64,000 nt of DNA from Deinandra increscens subsp. villosa (GCA_039602395.1 JBCNJP010000006.1:66158509-66222508); one strand, 5' to 3'. Shown: positions 1 through 11,318, counted from the first letter of the stretch. The notes: a model not told the origin generated them from the sequence alone. Numbers and translations: made by a program.

Positions 1-2699
1 TTCGTGTGACGTTTGTGGATTAGCTCTGGATCTGGCCCGCCTCAGGAAGTTAAAGGAGGTTAAGTCCCTCACTAAGGAGTGGTTGGCTCATATGAAGGAG
101 TCATCTAGCAGTGAATTGGATTCCCTCACTTCTTTTTGTAATAGGATGGACTTTGAAAGTGAGAGTAGGAGGATTGAAGGGGCTGAGCTCGAGGATTGGA
201 TCAATGGGAAAAGGAAACTAGTGAACCTTAATAGAGAGAAATTAGATGATCTTCGTCAAAAGGCCCGGGTGAAGTGGGCGGTGGAGGGGGATGAGAATTC
301 CTCCTTTTTCCATGGCTACATTAACTCCAGGTTGGTGGGAAGTAGAATTGGTGGTGTTGTGGTTAATGGGAAATGGGTGGATGAACCGCCAATTGTCAAG
401 ATGGTTGCTAGGAGGTTCTTTAAATCTATTTTCACAAACGATAATCTTTCTAGACCAAGTCTGGTTTGTTCGGGGATCTCCACCTTGTCGGTTATTCAAC
501 AGGAGGCTCTTATAAGTCCTTTTTCGAAGGAGGAAATCAAGGCCGCGGTGTGGTCGTGCGATGGAGATAAGGCTCCGGGTCCGGATGGGTACAACTTTGA
601 TTTTCTCAAGTTTTTTTGGTCGGATCTTGAAGAGAATTTTTTTCAAGGTGCTTTGTCATTTTTACCATTCTGGCTCCGTATCTATGGGATGCAGCTCCTC
701 GTTTTTGCATCTGATCCCCAAGTCTTCGGATGCACAAAACTTTGGGGATTACCGGCCCATTAGTCTTCTCGGGTGTGTATTGAAAGTTATTTCAAAGGTC
801 TTGGCGTTAAGAATGAGGGCGGTTATGCCATCGGTTATCTCGGAGTCTCAGATGGCTTATGTGGAGGGTAGGAACATAATGGATGGGCCTTTGATCATTA
901 ACGAGACACTTTCTTGGATGAAAGTTTTGAAGACTAAGGGGTTATTTTTTAAAGTTGATTTCCATAAAGCGTTTGATTCCCTGGATTGGGGGTTTATTGA
1001 TTCGGTGCTGGAGCAAATGTTATTCCCGGAGAAATGGAGGCTGTGGATTCGGGGTATTTTGGAGTCGGCTCGGGCTTCTGTCCTTGTTAATGGCTCTCCT
1101 ACTAGAGAATTTCAATGCTCTAGGGGAGTCCGACAAGGAGATCCGATTTCTCCCTATCTGTTTATAGTGGCTATGGAAGCTCTTAATTGTATGTTGGTGA
1201 AGGCGTGTTCCGAGGGGCTTATTGACGGAATTCAATTCCCGAATGGAGGACCACTCCTCTCACATCTTTTTTTCGCCGATGATGCTTTGATTTTGGCGCA
1301 TTGGAATGAGATGAACATGGCTAATATTATTCGGTTGTTTAGGTGTTTTCATCTTGTCTCAGGTCTTAAGCTTAATGTGAAGAAATGTGCCCTGTATGGT
1401 ATCAATGTTGCGGATGAGGAGGTTTCCAGAATGGCTGGGGAAATGAATTGTGTGGCGGGTTCCTTTCCGTTTAAGCATCTTGGTATGGTCATTGGTGCAA
1501 ACATGAATAGACGTTGTAATTGGCAATCAGTGGTGGAGGTTTTTGAGAAGAGACTCACCAAGTGGAAGGCTAAAAATTTGTCCCTTGGAGGCAGATTGGT
1601 ACTGGTGAAAAGTGTCTTGGACAACCTTCCTACGTATTTCTTTTCCCTTTATAAGGCTCCTAAAAGGGTCATTGATGTGTTGGAGAGGATTCGGTTCAAG
1701 TTTCTGTTGGGTGGCACATCGGATAGGAGGTGCATACATTGGGTGAAGAGGGATGACGTTTGTAGAGCAAAAAAAGATGATGGCTTGGGCCTTGCTAGAC
1801 TTCGAGATGTTAATATTAGTCTTATTTGTAAATGGCTTTGGAGGTTCAAGACGGAGGAAAATAGATTGTGGAGGAGAGTTGTTTCCAGTATTCACGAAGT
1901 GAGGGGTAGGTCATATTTTTTCCCGTGTAAGCCTCAAGTGACGGGGGTGTGGAAGAATATTGTTTCGGTTAACTTAAAGCTTGCCAGTGCTGACATGGGA
2001 ATGCACTTATGGATGGAGGAGGTCAATGGAATCTGGAGGTGGAAGGGGGCTAACTCTTCTGATTTTTCGGCCAGGGAGGTTCGGCACCTCATTACTCCGG
2101 ATGTGGGGGACTGTTCGGAGCCGGTTTTGTGTTGGAACAGGCTTGTTCCGGTTAAAGTTAATATCTTTGGTTGGAGGGCTCTTAGAAACCGTATTGCGAC
2201 TCTGGACTCCTTGGCCCGCAGGAATATTTTCACTAACTCTGGCCTGTGTTGCCTGTGTGATTCGGGCAATGAATCGGTACTTCATTTGTTCACAGGGTGT
2301 GCTTTTACTGCAGTTGTGTGGCATTGGGTTACATCGTGGTGTAGGATCCCTTGTTCTTTCCTGTTCTCCTTCAAAGATCTCATGGAATTGCACTTGGAAA
2401 GGAGTATTGAAGACAATAGGAGGGAGCTTATCCAAGGTATTATCCTTTTTTTCTGCTGGTGCGTTTGGATTGAGCGGAACGTAGTTCTTTTTAATGGAGG
2501 CTCCCCCTCGGTTAGTAGGGTAGTGAAAGAGATCAAGTCTTGGTGTCATGTTTGGTTTGATAATAGAAGTGATAAATGTATAGATTGGACCAACTGTAGG
2601 TGGATGTAATTCCTGTTTGGGTTTGGTGTTGGCGATGTCTCTAGCTCCTTGCTAGAGGGTTGTCTTTTTGGCGATTATATTGCTGTTAAAAAAAATGAA
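1..2699 (+). mobile_element. LINE (L1-type non-LTR retrotransposon), 3' part
   Basis: The stretch encodes the reverse transcriptase half of a plant L1-type LINE and enters the window already inside its coding region, so the endonuclease part lies to the left. Order seen: linker helix region, fingers motif with PGPDG (about 575-590), RT palm with FADD (about 1275-1285), thumb, and a C-terminal zf-RVT region with a CxxC pattern near 2245-2260. The coding part stops at 2609. A short 3' UTR follows and ends in an A-rich tail at about 2689-2699, as expected for a LINE. No target-site duplication can be checked because the 5' end is outside the window. Family assignment is by motif order and is secure; subfamily is not. 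Confidence 0.9.
83..2609 (+). pseudogene. LINE reverse transcriptase ORF2 remnant, frameshifted
   Basis: Reading frame 1 runs from about 83 through the PGPDG motif. The continuation of the RT homology (a YRPISLL-type motif, then FHKAFDSLDW, RQGDPISPYLF and FADDALIL) lies in a different frame that stays open to 2609. The switch falls in a T-rich tract near 636-650, so a one-base slip in a homopolymer is the likely cause. From there to the stop the frame is free of nonsense codons, so the copy is fairly recent. The enzyme would copy its own RNA at a nicked target (target-primed reverse transcription). As it stands the protein is split and the copy should be inactive. Confidence 0.88.
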
Positions 2700-3384
2700 A
2701 ACTAAAGTGAATATTTTTTGTTTTTCGTTTATGCATATAAAAAAATCATAATTCATTGTTTTTTAATAGATGTGGAATATTTATTATTTAATTCTTAATC
2801 AAATATCCATTGTTTGTTTGATTCAATGTACGTTGTATCTCAAACTATAAACACCACTAATTTCTTAGAAAAAAATAATAATATGAGAGCAAAGTGACTT
2901 ATATCCATCACGAGGAATTAACTAAATATAAAAATTCATCTTTTAAATAGTGAGGTTTCTAGGATTTTTATTTTCGACACAACATATTTTCATATTTGGT
3001 CCCTGTGAAACTTTGAGGCTATTAAGTTAGTCTAGAAAGTCAGAAGATAACGTGCGTGTCTTTCATATACCATACCTATCTTCTTCAAACTTTGACTACC
3101 ATGCCTATCTTCTTCAAACTTTGACAATCTCTCTCTCTCTCTCTCTACAAATCAGATCTGCTTCAAGTGATTACCTCTGCCATCTCTCATCTCCATATGT
3201 CTCCCCTCACATGTTTCTTCACGCCTTCAACCTCTCTCTGTCTCTATTATCTCAACTACGGGTTCACAGGGAGACGATCTCTGCCGGAGAAGGTCATCGC
3301 GAGCAGCGACTTCCGAAATTACTTATGGCTGCTAGGGTTTGTCTGTGACGGCTTTGTCTGACGAAATAACCGAAGGTCAGTAAC
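2700..3384 (+). other. AT-rich spacer, CT microsatellite and exon-like first exon
   Basis: 2700-3030 is AT-rich with nothing recognisable. About 3127-3148 is a (CT)n microsatellite, common in plant 5' UTRs. From there to 3379 the base composition turns exon-like, with a short open stretch and a plausible splice donor just after CCGAAG at about 3371-3376. The Ty3/gypsy element sits immediately behind this donor, so the sequence right of the element (8348 on) is probably the continuation of the same intron. This reading is an inference from composition and splice consensus; no protein family is recognised. Confidence 0.35.
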
Positions 3385-3649
3385 TTTCTGTTGTATTTCT
3401 TCTCAAAACAAACGTGACAATTTAAAGGGAAACAAGCTAGAATAATTCAAAACTACTCCTAACAAATTGGAAAAGAAACGTTACTGGAGACGTGGGCATT
3501 CCCATGACTTCCTTTATTTTAGCATTCTAAATCAAAGACTAATTCAAAAGAACTAAATTAAAAGATACGTTGCACTACTTCCGTTCATATGCCTCTGGGC
3601 TTTTCTCTTATTTGGCCTGCATGAAGTGCATGGGCTCTGACCCGTAACA
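3385..3649 (-). repeat. 3' LTR of the Ty3/gypsy element, U5-truncated
   Basis: It begins (minus strand) TGTTACGGG at 3649 and runs to about 3385, where similarity to the 5' LTR stops abruptly. The missing part corresponds to 8001-8082 of the 5' LTR. Confidence 0.78.
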
Positions 3650-6600
3650 ATCCACCCCACTCGAATTCACCTTGTCCTCAAGGTGAAACTGAGGATAAGT
3701 TCTCGAGAAACGCCACTTATTCTCCCATGTCGCATCTTCTCGAGGTTTACCAATCCACTTGACTAAAACTTCCGTCTTAGGGCGATACTTTCCTTTCTGC
3801 ACCACTCGCTCTTCTAAGACCATCTCCGGTTGGGGAATTGATTGAGAACAAGCCGGCTCAACGACGGGAAGCGGGGACGGTTCTGGAACTGGACCCTCAC
3901 TTTTCCTCAATAGACTCACATGAAACACATCATGTATTAAGGAACCTGGAGGTAATTCGATTTGGTATGCCACCTTCCCTATTCTAGCAAGAACTTTGTA
4001 AGGACCAAAAAACCGCGGACTGAGTTTAGCCGATGCTCTAGTAACCACACTCGACTGACGGTATGGCTGTAACTTCACATAAACATAATCACCCACTATA
4101 AATTCTAATTCTCGCCGGTGTCGATCGGCATAATTCTTCATACGGTTCTGGGCTTCGTAAAGGTTAGTACGTAATGTTGTAAGCAAAAGATCCCGACTTT
4201 TAAGATGGTCTTCAACAGCTTGTACCTTAGTCGTGCCCGGAACATAAGGCAAGATCTGAGGAGGTAGTCGACCGTAAACGACTTGGAAAGGTGTTAGCTT
4301 GGTAGAAGAATGAACAGAAGTGTTGTAGCTATACTCTGCCCAAGGCAACCATTCAACCCACTTCTTAGGCATATCACAAACAAAACAACGTAGATATTGT
4401 TCCAATATCCGATTGACAACCTCGGTTTGTCCGTCCGTTTGCGGATGGTAACTAGAACTCATGCATAATACCGACCCCTGCAGTTTAAACAAGGTCTGCC
4501 AAAAGGAACTTACAAAGATTTTATCACGGTCACTCACAATGGTAGAAGGGATGCCATGCAAACGAACGATGTTGGCTACAAATTCGCGAGCCACTGTTGC
4601 AGCTGTAAACGGGTGACGCATAGGCACGAAATGAGCATACTTAGAAAGCCTATCCACTACCACCATCACTACCGTGAACCCGTTTGACACCGGTAACCCT
4701 TCCACGAAATCCATGCTAATATCCTCCCATATCCTCTCCGGCACCAGAAGAGGTTGTAATAACCCGGCAGGCTGCATGCTATCCGTCTTAGATCGTTGAC
4801 ACGTTTGGCATTCCCGAATATATTTCTTCACAAACTCCTTCAATCCAACCCACAAAAAATTCTGCTTTACTTTAGCCAATGTTTTGTGGAATCCAAAATG
4901 CCCTCCTTCAGGAGAGGAGTGACACATTTTCAAAACAGTAGGTAGAAGAGGAGATTTGGAACTCAGTAATATAGCACCATTTCTAAACCACACTCCATCA
5001 CGTTCCACAAGGGCCCCTTTAGATGCAATAGGTAGTGAAGTAGGTAATTGCAAATAAAATGAATCAGATTGCACCTCACTTTGGATGTCTGTCCATATGG
5101 TCGAGCATGGGTGTGAAATGCCCAAATAGTGAAATTCGGGTTTACGAGAGAGAGCATCCGCCCCCTTATTCGATCTCCCTGACTTGTACTCAATCTTGTA
5201 ATCAAAACCTAAGAGTTTAGGTAACCATCTTGACTGAGCCGGTGTGGTGATTCGTTGCTCCATTAAATACTTGAGACTCACATGGTCTGTTTTAACCACG
5301 AAAGGACGACCCAACAAATAGTGACGCCATTTCCGAACCGCCTTCACTATCGCCAACATCTCTTTTTCGTACGTCGACCAAGCTAACATGGTGCTCTTCA
5401 AGGGCGCGCTAAAATACGCCAAGGGTCGCCCATGTTGAGTTAGAACAGCCCCAGTTCCCACCCCACTTGCGTCACACTCCACTGCAAAAGGATGGGACCA
5501 ATCCGGTAAAGCCAAGGTTGGAGTAGTAGTCAATGCAATCTTTAAAGCTTGGAAAGCAGCATCTGCTTTCTCATCCCAACGGAAAGGTCCTTTGCCCACT
5601 AGTTTGTGTAACGGTGCGGCAATACTCCCGAACCCCTTAATAAACTTCCGGTAGTATCCGGCCAACCCCAAAAAACCTCGGACCCCTCTGGCAGTAGTAG
5701 GAGTAGGCCATGAGAGTACAGCTTGGACCTTGGCTGACTCCACCGCCACACCGCCCGAAGAAATCACATGTCCCAAGTAATTCACCTCACTAACTCCAAA
5801 ACAACATTTTGAAAGCTTGGCAAAAAGATGATTAGTACTCAACAAACCCAATACAGTACGTAAATGACCAAGGTGAGCATCCAGAGATTTTGAATAAATG
5901 AGGATATCATCAAAAAATACCAAAATGAACTTACGAAGATACGGCCGAAAAATGTCGTTCATCAAGCATTGAAAAGTAGCCGGAGCGTTTGTGAGCCCAA
6001 AGGGCATGACCACAAACTCATAATGGCCCTCATGTGTTCTGAAGGCTGTTTTATGGATGTCGTCCGCTCGAACCCGTATTTGGTGATAACCGGAGCGGAG
6101 GTCCAGCTTAGAAAAGAATTTAGCACCATGTAATTCATCTAGGAGTTCATCGATCATAGGAATAGGGTATTTATCTTTGACGGTAATGTCATTGAGGGCT
6201 CGATAATCGACACAGAATCGCCATGTACCATCGGATTTTTTTACTAGCAAGACAGGCGATGAAAACGGACTATGGCTGGGGCGAATCAACCCGTCACGAA
6301 GTAACTCCCGAACCTGTTTCTCTATTTCTGTCTTCTGCAAATAGGGTTGGCGGTACGGTCGAGAGCTCACAGGTTTTGCTCCCGGTATGAGGGGAATGTT
6401 GTGATCATGGAAGCGTGCGGGTGGGAGGCCACTAGGCTCCCGAAAAACTTGCTCGAATTCGGCTAAGACTCCTTGGACAGCCGGACAGGAACTCGGAATA
6501 GAACAAGACTCGGTCTCGATCTTATTAATCTGAAGAAAGAATGCAGTACCCTGAATTTCCATCATTTCATTGGTCTTTAAGGCTGTGAGATCGGTACACT

Positions 6601-7903
6601 TCAACCCTTGTAGTTTATGCGACGAGCCAGCGAGACGAAACCCAAGAGTGAGGTTCTCGAAGTCAAATTCAATAGGCCCCAAAGTCTTCAACCACTGAAC
6701 CCCTAAGACAAGTGGGCATGCCGCAATTGGTAACACGAAGAAATCGGTGGTTATCGTGTACCCCTGAATAACAATGGTAAGACTACGTATTCGACCCACA
6801 CAAGCCAACTTCTCCCGGTTAGCGACCACCACCTCCAGCTTAACCCCGGTATCAACCGTCAGGCCAAATCGTTCTACCAAAGTTTGTTCAATGAAATTAT
6901 GGGTGCTACCTCCGTCAATCAACACTACCACATCTTTATTGTGAATCTTAGCAGGCAATCGTAGTGTTTGAGGCAAAATGGTACCGGAAATCGCATGAAA
7001 CGAGATCTCGGCAGTAACCTCATCAGGGGAGGTATCGACCGTTACATTCTCCTGGTTTGCCTCCCCCTCCAAGTCTTCTACCTCAGTGATCATAAAGAGT
7101 TGGGGCTTGCTACACTTGTGACCCGGTGCGTATCGTTCATCACAATAGTAGCAGAGTCCCTTTTCACGTCGCTCCCTTGCTTCTGCACCAGATAACCTAC
7201 GAACTGGGTTTGGGGATGGAAGGGCAAGGCGTTGAGTTGGAGCTGGGCCTAATATACCAGCGGTGGGTTGGGCCTTGGATGGAGAATTAAAACCCATCAC
7301 CCGATTTGAAGGAAAAGTTTTACGCTGCAGATTCATCTTCTCCTCGATCAGCCGCGACAACCCAATTGCATCGGCCAAAGTTCGGGGTTTCTTGAGCTTG
7401 ATCTCTAAACGGACCTCTTCCTTCAAGCCACCTATAAAACATCCCAGTAAAAAAGATTGTGGAAGGCCGTCAACGCGGTGTGACAACCGTTCAAAAGCCT
7501 CGATATAAGCTGCCACCGTGGTCACTTGTTTTAAACGATGGAGAGACTCCGAGGGGTCCTCATAGTCTGTCGGTCCGAAACGAGCCAGCAAGGCCGTGGT
7601 AAATTCTTGCCATGTCAGAGGACCTCGCGCCTTTGTATACCACCGATGCCACTGGAGGGCAATGCCGTCTAGATGAAACGAAGCCATCTTGACACGATCT
7701 TCATCGGCGACTTCTTGAAATTCAAAGTATTGTTCAGCCTGATATATCCACCCCGTAGGTTCATCACCGCTAAACCGGGGAAAATGAAGTTTTAAATAGG
7801 GTTTCCCCTCTTTCCCGGTCACGATTTTTTTGCCAGAACCAGACACATCGTCTGAATCTTTCTCCTTAATGGACTGAACCTCGGTTACCAACTTGTTAAA
7901 CAT
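3608..7903 (-). CDS. gag-pol polyprotein of Ty3/gypsy chromovirus
   Basis: This 1431-residue reading frame holds the whole replication machinery. Gag (retrotrans_gag) lies at about residues 40-180, a CCHC zinc knuckle (CYYC...GHKC) near 249-263, and an aspartic protease near 326 whose core reads DGGST where DSGST or DSGAT is usual. The reverse transcriptase spans about 540-740, with the FFDD catalytic box near 663. RNase H is at about 820-935, the integrase zinc finger at 1010-1060, the integrase core with its D, D and E from about 1063, and a chromodomain at 1358-1404. The Met used here is internal: upstream, in the same frame, a Met codon at about 7974 is followed after 16 codons by TAA (about 7924-7926), so the natural gag start is cut off. 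No other stop interrupts the frame. Confidence 0.92.
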   Translation of the reverse strand: MFNKLVTEVQSIKEKDSDDVSGSGKKIVTGKEGKPYLKLHFPRFSGDEPTGWIYQAEQYFEFQEVADEDRVKMASFHLDGIALQWHRWYTKARGPLTWQEFTTALLARFGPTDYEDPSESLHRLKQVTTVAAYIEAFERLSHRVDGLPQSFLLGCFIGGLKEEVRLEIKLKKPRTLADAIGLSRLIEEKMNLQRKTFPSNRVMGFNSPSKAQPTAGILGPAPTQRLALPSPNPVRRLSGAEARERREKGLCYYCDERYAPGHKCSKPQLFMITEVEDLEGEANQENVTVDTSPDEVTAEISFHAISGTILPQTLRLPAKIHNKDVVVLIDGGSTHNFIEQTLVERFGLTVDTGVKLEVVVANREKLACVGRIRSLTIVIQGYTITTDFFVLPIAACPLVLGVQWLKTLGPIEFDFENLTLGFRLAGSSHKLQGLKCTDLTALKTNEMMEIQGTAFFLQINKIETESCSIPSSCPAVQGVLAEFEQVFREPSGLPPARFHDHNIPLIPGAKPVSSRPYRQPYLQKTEIEKQVRELLRDGLIRPSHSPFSSPVLLVKKSDGTWRFCVDYRALNDITVKDKYPIPMIDELLDELHGAKFFSKLDLRSGYHQIRVRADDIHKTAFRTHEGHYEFVVMPFGLTNAPATFQCLMNDIFRPYLRKFILVFFDDILIYSKSLDAHLGHLRTVLGLLSTNHLFAKLSKCCFGVSEVNYLGHVISSGGVAVESAKVQAVLSWPTPTTARGVRGFLGLAGYYRKFIKGFGSIAAPLHKLVGKGPFRWDEKADAAFQALKIALTTTPTLALPDWSHPFAVECDASGVGTGAVLTQHGRPLAYFSAPLKSTMLAWSTYEKEMLAIVKAVRKWRHYLLGRPFVVKTDHVSLKYLMEQRITTPAQSRWLPKLLGFDYKIEYKSGRSNKGADALSRKPEFHYLGISHPCSTIWTDIQSEVQSDSFYLQLPTSLPIASKGALVERDGVWFRNGAILLSSKSPLLPTVLKMCHSSPEGGHFGFHKTLAKVKQNFLWVGLKEFVKKYIRECQTCQRSKTDSMQPAGLLQPLLVPERIWEDISMDFVEGLPVSNGFTVVMVVVDRLSKYAHFVPMRHPFTAATVAREFVANIVRLHGIPSTIVSDRDKIFVSSFWQTLFKLQGSVLCMSSSYHPQTDGQTEVVNRILEQYLRCFVCDMPKKWVEWLPWAEYSYNTSVHSSTKLTPFQVVYGRLPPQILPYVPGTTKVQAVEDHLKSRDLLLTTLRTNLYEAQNRMKNYADRHRRELEFIVGDYVYVKLQPYRQSSVVTRASAKLSPRFFGPYKVLARIGKVAYQIELPPGSLIHDVFHVSLLRKSEGPVPEPSPLPVVEPACSQSIPQPEMVLEERVVQKGKYRPKTEVLVKWIGKPREDATWENKWRFSRTYPQFHLEDKVNSSGVDCYGSEPMHFMQAK

Positions 7904-7987
7904 GGTAGTGAGTTTTTCGAGGGCTTATGCGGTGCTTTGCTGAAACTGTTCGAGAGTTTGTTTGCGTGTCTCCATTGGATCAAGACT

Positions 7988-7999
7988 GCTCTGGTACCA
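7988..7999 (-). other. primer binding site (initiator Met-tRNA type)
   Basis: On the minus strand the site reads TGGTACCAGAGC, one base from the usual plant PBS TGGTATCAGAGC. It directly follows the 5' LTR and therefore fixes the LTR's inner edge at 8001. Confidence 0.8.
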
Positions 8000-8000
8000 C

Positions 8001-8347
8001 TGATGAGTGGGTCGAACAAGCAATTCAATGGCCAAGAAAAGAGAAGGAATCAAGAAGCAATAGAGAGAGAGATTGGAGCAATTTTCTGTTGTATTTCTTC
8101 TCAAAACAAACGTGACAATTTAAAGGGAAACAAGCTAGAATAATTCAAAACTACTCCTAACAAATTGGAAAAGAAACGTTACTGGAGACGTGGGCATTCC
8201 CATGACTTCCTTTATTTTAGCATTCTAAATCAAAGACTAATTCAAAAGAACTAAATTAAAAGATACGTTGCACTACTTCCGTTCATATGCCTCTGGGCTT
8301 TTCTCTTATTTGGCCTGCATGAAGTGCATGGGCTCTGACCCGTAACA
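8001..8347 (-). repeat. 5' LTR of the Ty3/gypsy element
   Basis: Read on the minus strand it begins TGTTACGGG at 8347 and ends in ATCA next to the primer binding site. It is about 80 bp longer at the U5 end than the partner LTR at 3385-3649. The remaining 261 bp match the partner base for base as far as I can see by eye. Confidence 0.8.
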
Positions 8348-11287
8348 GTTACGTTTTTCCAATTTTGATTTCACGTGGTTTCGTTCACGTTGCTCAGATC
8401 TGCTCTGGGTTCTTAGAAATGGACGATGAGGAAGATTGCTATGATGATCTTGGAATTATTAAATTTGCTACCTGAAATCGGTTTTAGAACGTTTCTGTGG
8501 CTACCAAACCGGTGATCTTAGGTTTTGGGGTTTTAAGTTGTTCTTGCTATGATGCTTTTCAAATTCTTAAAACCGCTGGTCTACACCTAATTGATTTATG
8601 ATTTTGGGGTTTTGAGTTAAATTTTCTTCCTTTTTTACTAAAATCATCTTCTTAGTGCAGGCCTTGATTTCTCTGTCGCCGACACTGTTCAACATCAGCT
8701 TCCTGAGGAGTTTTAATCACAGGTATCTAAACCTCTAATTTACTATGATGTGTTCTTTTGGTTGCGTGTTAATCCGAATGTTATGTTTCTTTTTTTCCAT
8801 AGTCATTTAGAAGTTTACTGGATCTTTGAGGATCCATTATTGTTAGTTGTATCAATGTTGAAAGTGTTTTTATTTCCAAATCTTTGGGAAAGAGTGATTA
8901 GGCTAGGTTTACGCTTTTGGTAACCTAACTCTATATTCTATTAGCAATGTGTGTGTGTGTTTGAAATTAGTATAACCTACTACTTTGCATTAGTTTAACC
9001 GAGAGGCATCAGGTAGGGTTTTGAGTCGATGGTTTGGCTTTCATTCTAGCTAATATGTTCGTCCTTACTCTCATGACCATGGAGGTAACTGATTTCATGC
9101 TCATTTTTATATTTCTTTCCTTCTGCAGATAATCAAAGTCCGGAATTATAATGGCAACTAAATTGACACTGTTGCAACTGAATCATCATCTCGGACTCAG
9201 TAACTAGATTTAAAATAACACTTTTACTAATTGTTTGTTCTTTGGAGTTGGGTTTTCATTTTCTTTATTATTGTATCTTAAACCTCACTATGATTTTATG
9301 ACTCATCTAATAGATTTTAAAGCTTCAAAAGTAGTGATTTTACACCATCTGGTCCATCAATGCTATTATGTGTTGCAGATTAATTAAAAATAGAGGTACA
9401 CAAGGTATTCTTAACCTTTTCTGTTAGAGGTTGATGAATCTCATTGTTCTCTGTATACATAAAACATGCAGATCAACAAATAGAACTTAAATTAGAACTA
9501 TATTTATGAATTGTTGACAACAAATAGCTGCATAGTTTTAGTGTCCTATTGGTTCTTATGAATTCTTATATATAAGTGTTCACAGTTTTGGTGTGTTCTC
9601 CTTTCAGGATGCCTCCGTTATACTTTGTGTCTTTGCAGGATTCTAAAGATACTCTTGACCCAGGTTTGTTTGTAATTGTCCTCTTTTTCTTCATAGTAAA
9701 AAATGGGTGTTCTTAAGAATCAACCATATGTTGCAAAGATCATTTCCTAATCAAAGGTGCATTTAACTCATAATCTAAAATCCTTATTTTTTTCCTCTCC
9801 AATCTTCCAGATTTGTTAGGCGTTTACATTATATAATACATTAAATTATTGGTGATTAACATTAGGTCACAATTACTGATGAAAATTACCATTTGGTTGA
9901 ACATCCAAGGATATTGACCATACTTGAGTTGCTATTTGCTTATTAGTTAAGTTTTATCATTAATTTTGGTGTTAGATCAATGTTAATTTTTTTTTGGCTT
10001 TGCTGCCTTTTCAAGTTGCGATAAGGAAAATATATAAATAGGTATGATATTCATCGTGTTGGTTTAAGTTAACTGTGAAGAGGCGGTGTGTATTCTGTTC
10101 TACTTTTACCTCCATTCTACCTATAATTGCTTCCATTGGCGACGGTTACTGATTTTACAATCACACGTTCTGTATCAAATGTTTATTGTTAGTGGTGGTA
10201 ACAACGGTATCATTCTTTTGTGTAGATAAACAGGGCACTTCAAAGTCATTTGACAAAGATGACAAGCCTTTCAAGTGTTTGATTCATGAAGATGAGGTAT
10301 GCCATAATTGACTAAAAAGCAACTTTATTTACTCTAAATTGTTTATGCGTTAAAGATTAGGTATGCCATAATTTACTAAATAGGAACTTTAGAAACTTAG
10401 ACATGTTTTATTTCTATATTTTTTTTACATTTACACCTGCAGAACTTAGTAAATATAAGCATGATGATATCATTGACAACAAATATAATATATGTAATCT
10501 CTAAAACCTATAAACGAAAAATGAAAATTATAAAGAGCATCGAAACAGATCCATGCAACTTAAACGATGTGATAACTAGATAACTATTGTCTTTATGCAT
10601 TGATATATGATAGTTCTGTATATGCTTATACTTTAATACTAACAAGACAATTTTTAATTGTTGATATGTGCACTAGCTGTTTGATCAAATTATACATGTT
10701 TTGTTTCCTTTTTTTTAACTGTCTCCATGGAGCTGTACAAATGATGATTTAATGACTGGTTATTGTACGTGAGCATCTGCAGGCCCTAAAGAGACTCCCA
10801 CAAAGAAGAAGCCTCCTGCAGAGTAGCAGTCTCAACAGCTAAAAGAACTTAGTATTTTGAACCTGTGCGGGTATGTGTAGGCTTAAAAGTATGTATAGTT
10901 TGGTAGAAAATGTCATATATTTTGGTAGGCGCTGGCTTCTGGCTCCAGGACCGTCTTTAGGAATGTATAAGTAAGTATGACAGGCTGGTTACCGTGTCAC
11001 AAAAACTGTGGTTGGTGCTTTTGTAGAATGGTGAACATATGCCTTTTATGATTATCTCATGTTTATGATTCCGCTTTTGTTCAATTCTATTAGGCATCCA
11101 TATGTATGTATCATGAGGAAATACTTAAACAACTTTGGTTCAAAGTTGGTGCATAAGGATGACCATTCTTATTTATAGCAATCTTGGCCTTGGGCCTGTT
11201 TAGACAAACATATATGGAATTGTGAACAGATTGACGTCGTCTTAGATTTAGAACATACAATTGCCGCATTGTTAGAGAACGGTGAGG
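8348..11287 (+). other. exon-like transcribed unit, possibly inside a Helitron
   Basis: No long ORF exists, but there are several short islands with good splice consensus: about 8662-8720, 9130-9210, 9609-9663, 10226-10296 and 10783-10842. Joining the last three keeps one frame (55 + 71 + 60 bp) and gives a 61-residue lysine- and aspartate-rich peptide from an ATG at 9609 to a TAA at 10840. I recognise no family. It could be a small or non-coding gene, or a captured gene fragment, because a Helitron 3' terminus lies 0.45 kb downstream on the same strand. The interrupted first exon would be near 3150-3380, left of the gypsy insertion. Confidence 0.3.
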
Positions 11288-11318
11288 CCGCCGCAACGCG
11301 CGGCGGGTCACCCACTAG
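11288..11318 (+). mobile_element. Helitron 3' terminus (hairpin plus CTAG)
   Basis: A perfect 7-bp stem, CCGCCGC / GCGGCGG (11288-11294 and 11300-11306) around the loop AACGC, is followed eight bases later by CTAG (11315-11318) and a flanking T. This is the diagnostic 3' end of a Helitron, which transposes by a rolling-circle Rep/helicase and inserts between A and T without target duplication. The matching 5' TC end was not located, so the element's length is unknown. It may include the exon-like region to the left. Confidence 0.75.

Larger units (their letters stand above)
3385..8347 (-). mobile_element. Ty3/gypsy chromovirus LTR retrotransposon
   Basis: LTR copies lie at 3385-3649 (3' LTR) and 8001-8347 (5' LTR), with the element on the minus strand. 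The shared 261-265 bp look identical, so insertion is recent. A primer binding site matching the initiator-Met tRNA end (TGGTACCAGAGC) lies at 7988-7999, one base inside the 5' LTR, and a purine-rich tract (GAGTGGGGTGGA) abuts the 3' LTR at about 3650-3661. The single gag-pol ORF ends in a chromodomain, which places it among chromoviruses. Flanks are GTAAC (3380-3384) and GTTAC (8348-8352), a 5-bp target duplication with one mismatch. Short LTRs and a single ORF suggest the Reina-like group (inference). Confidence 0.93.
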
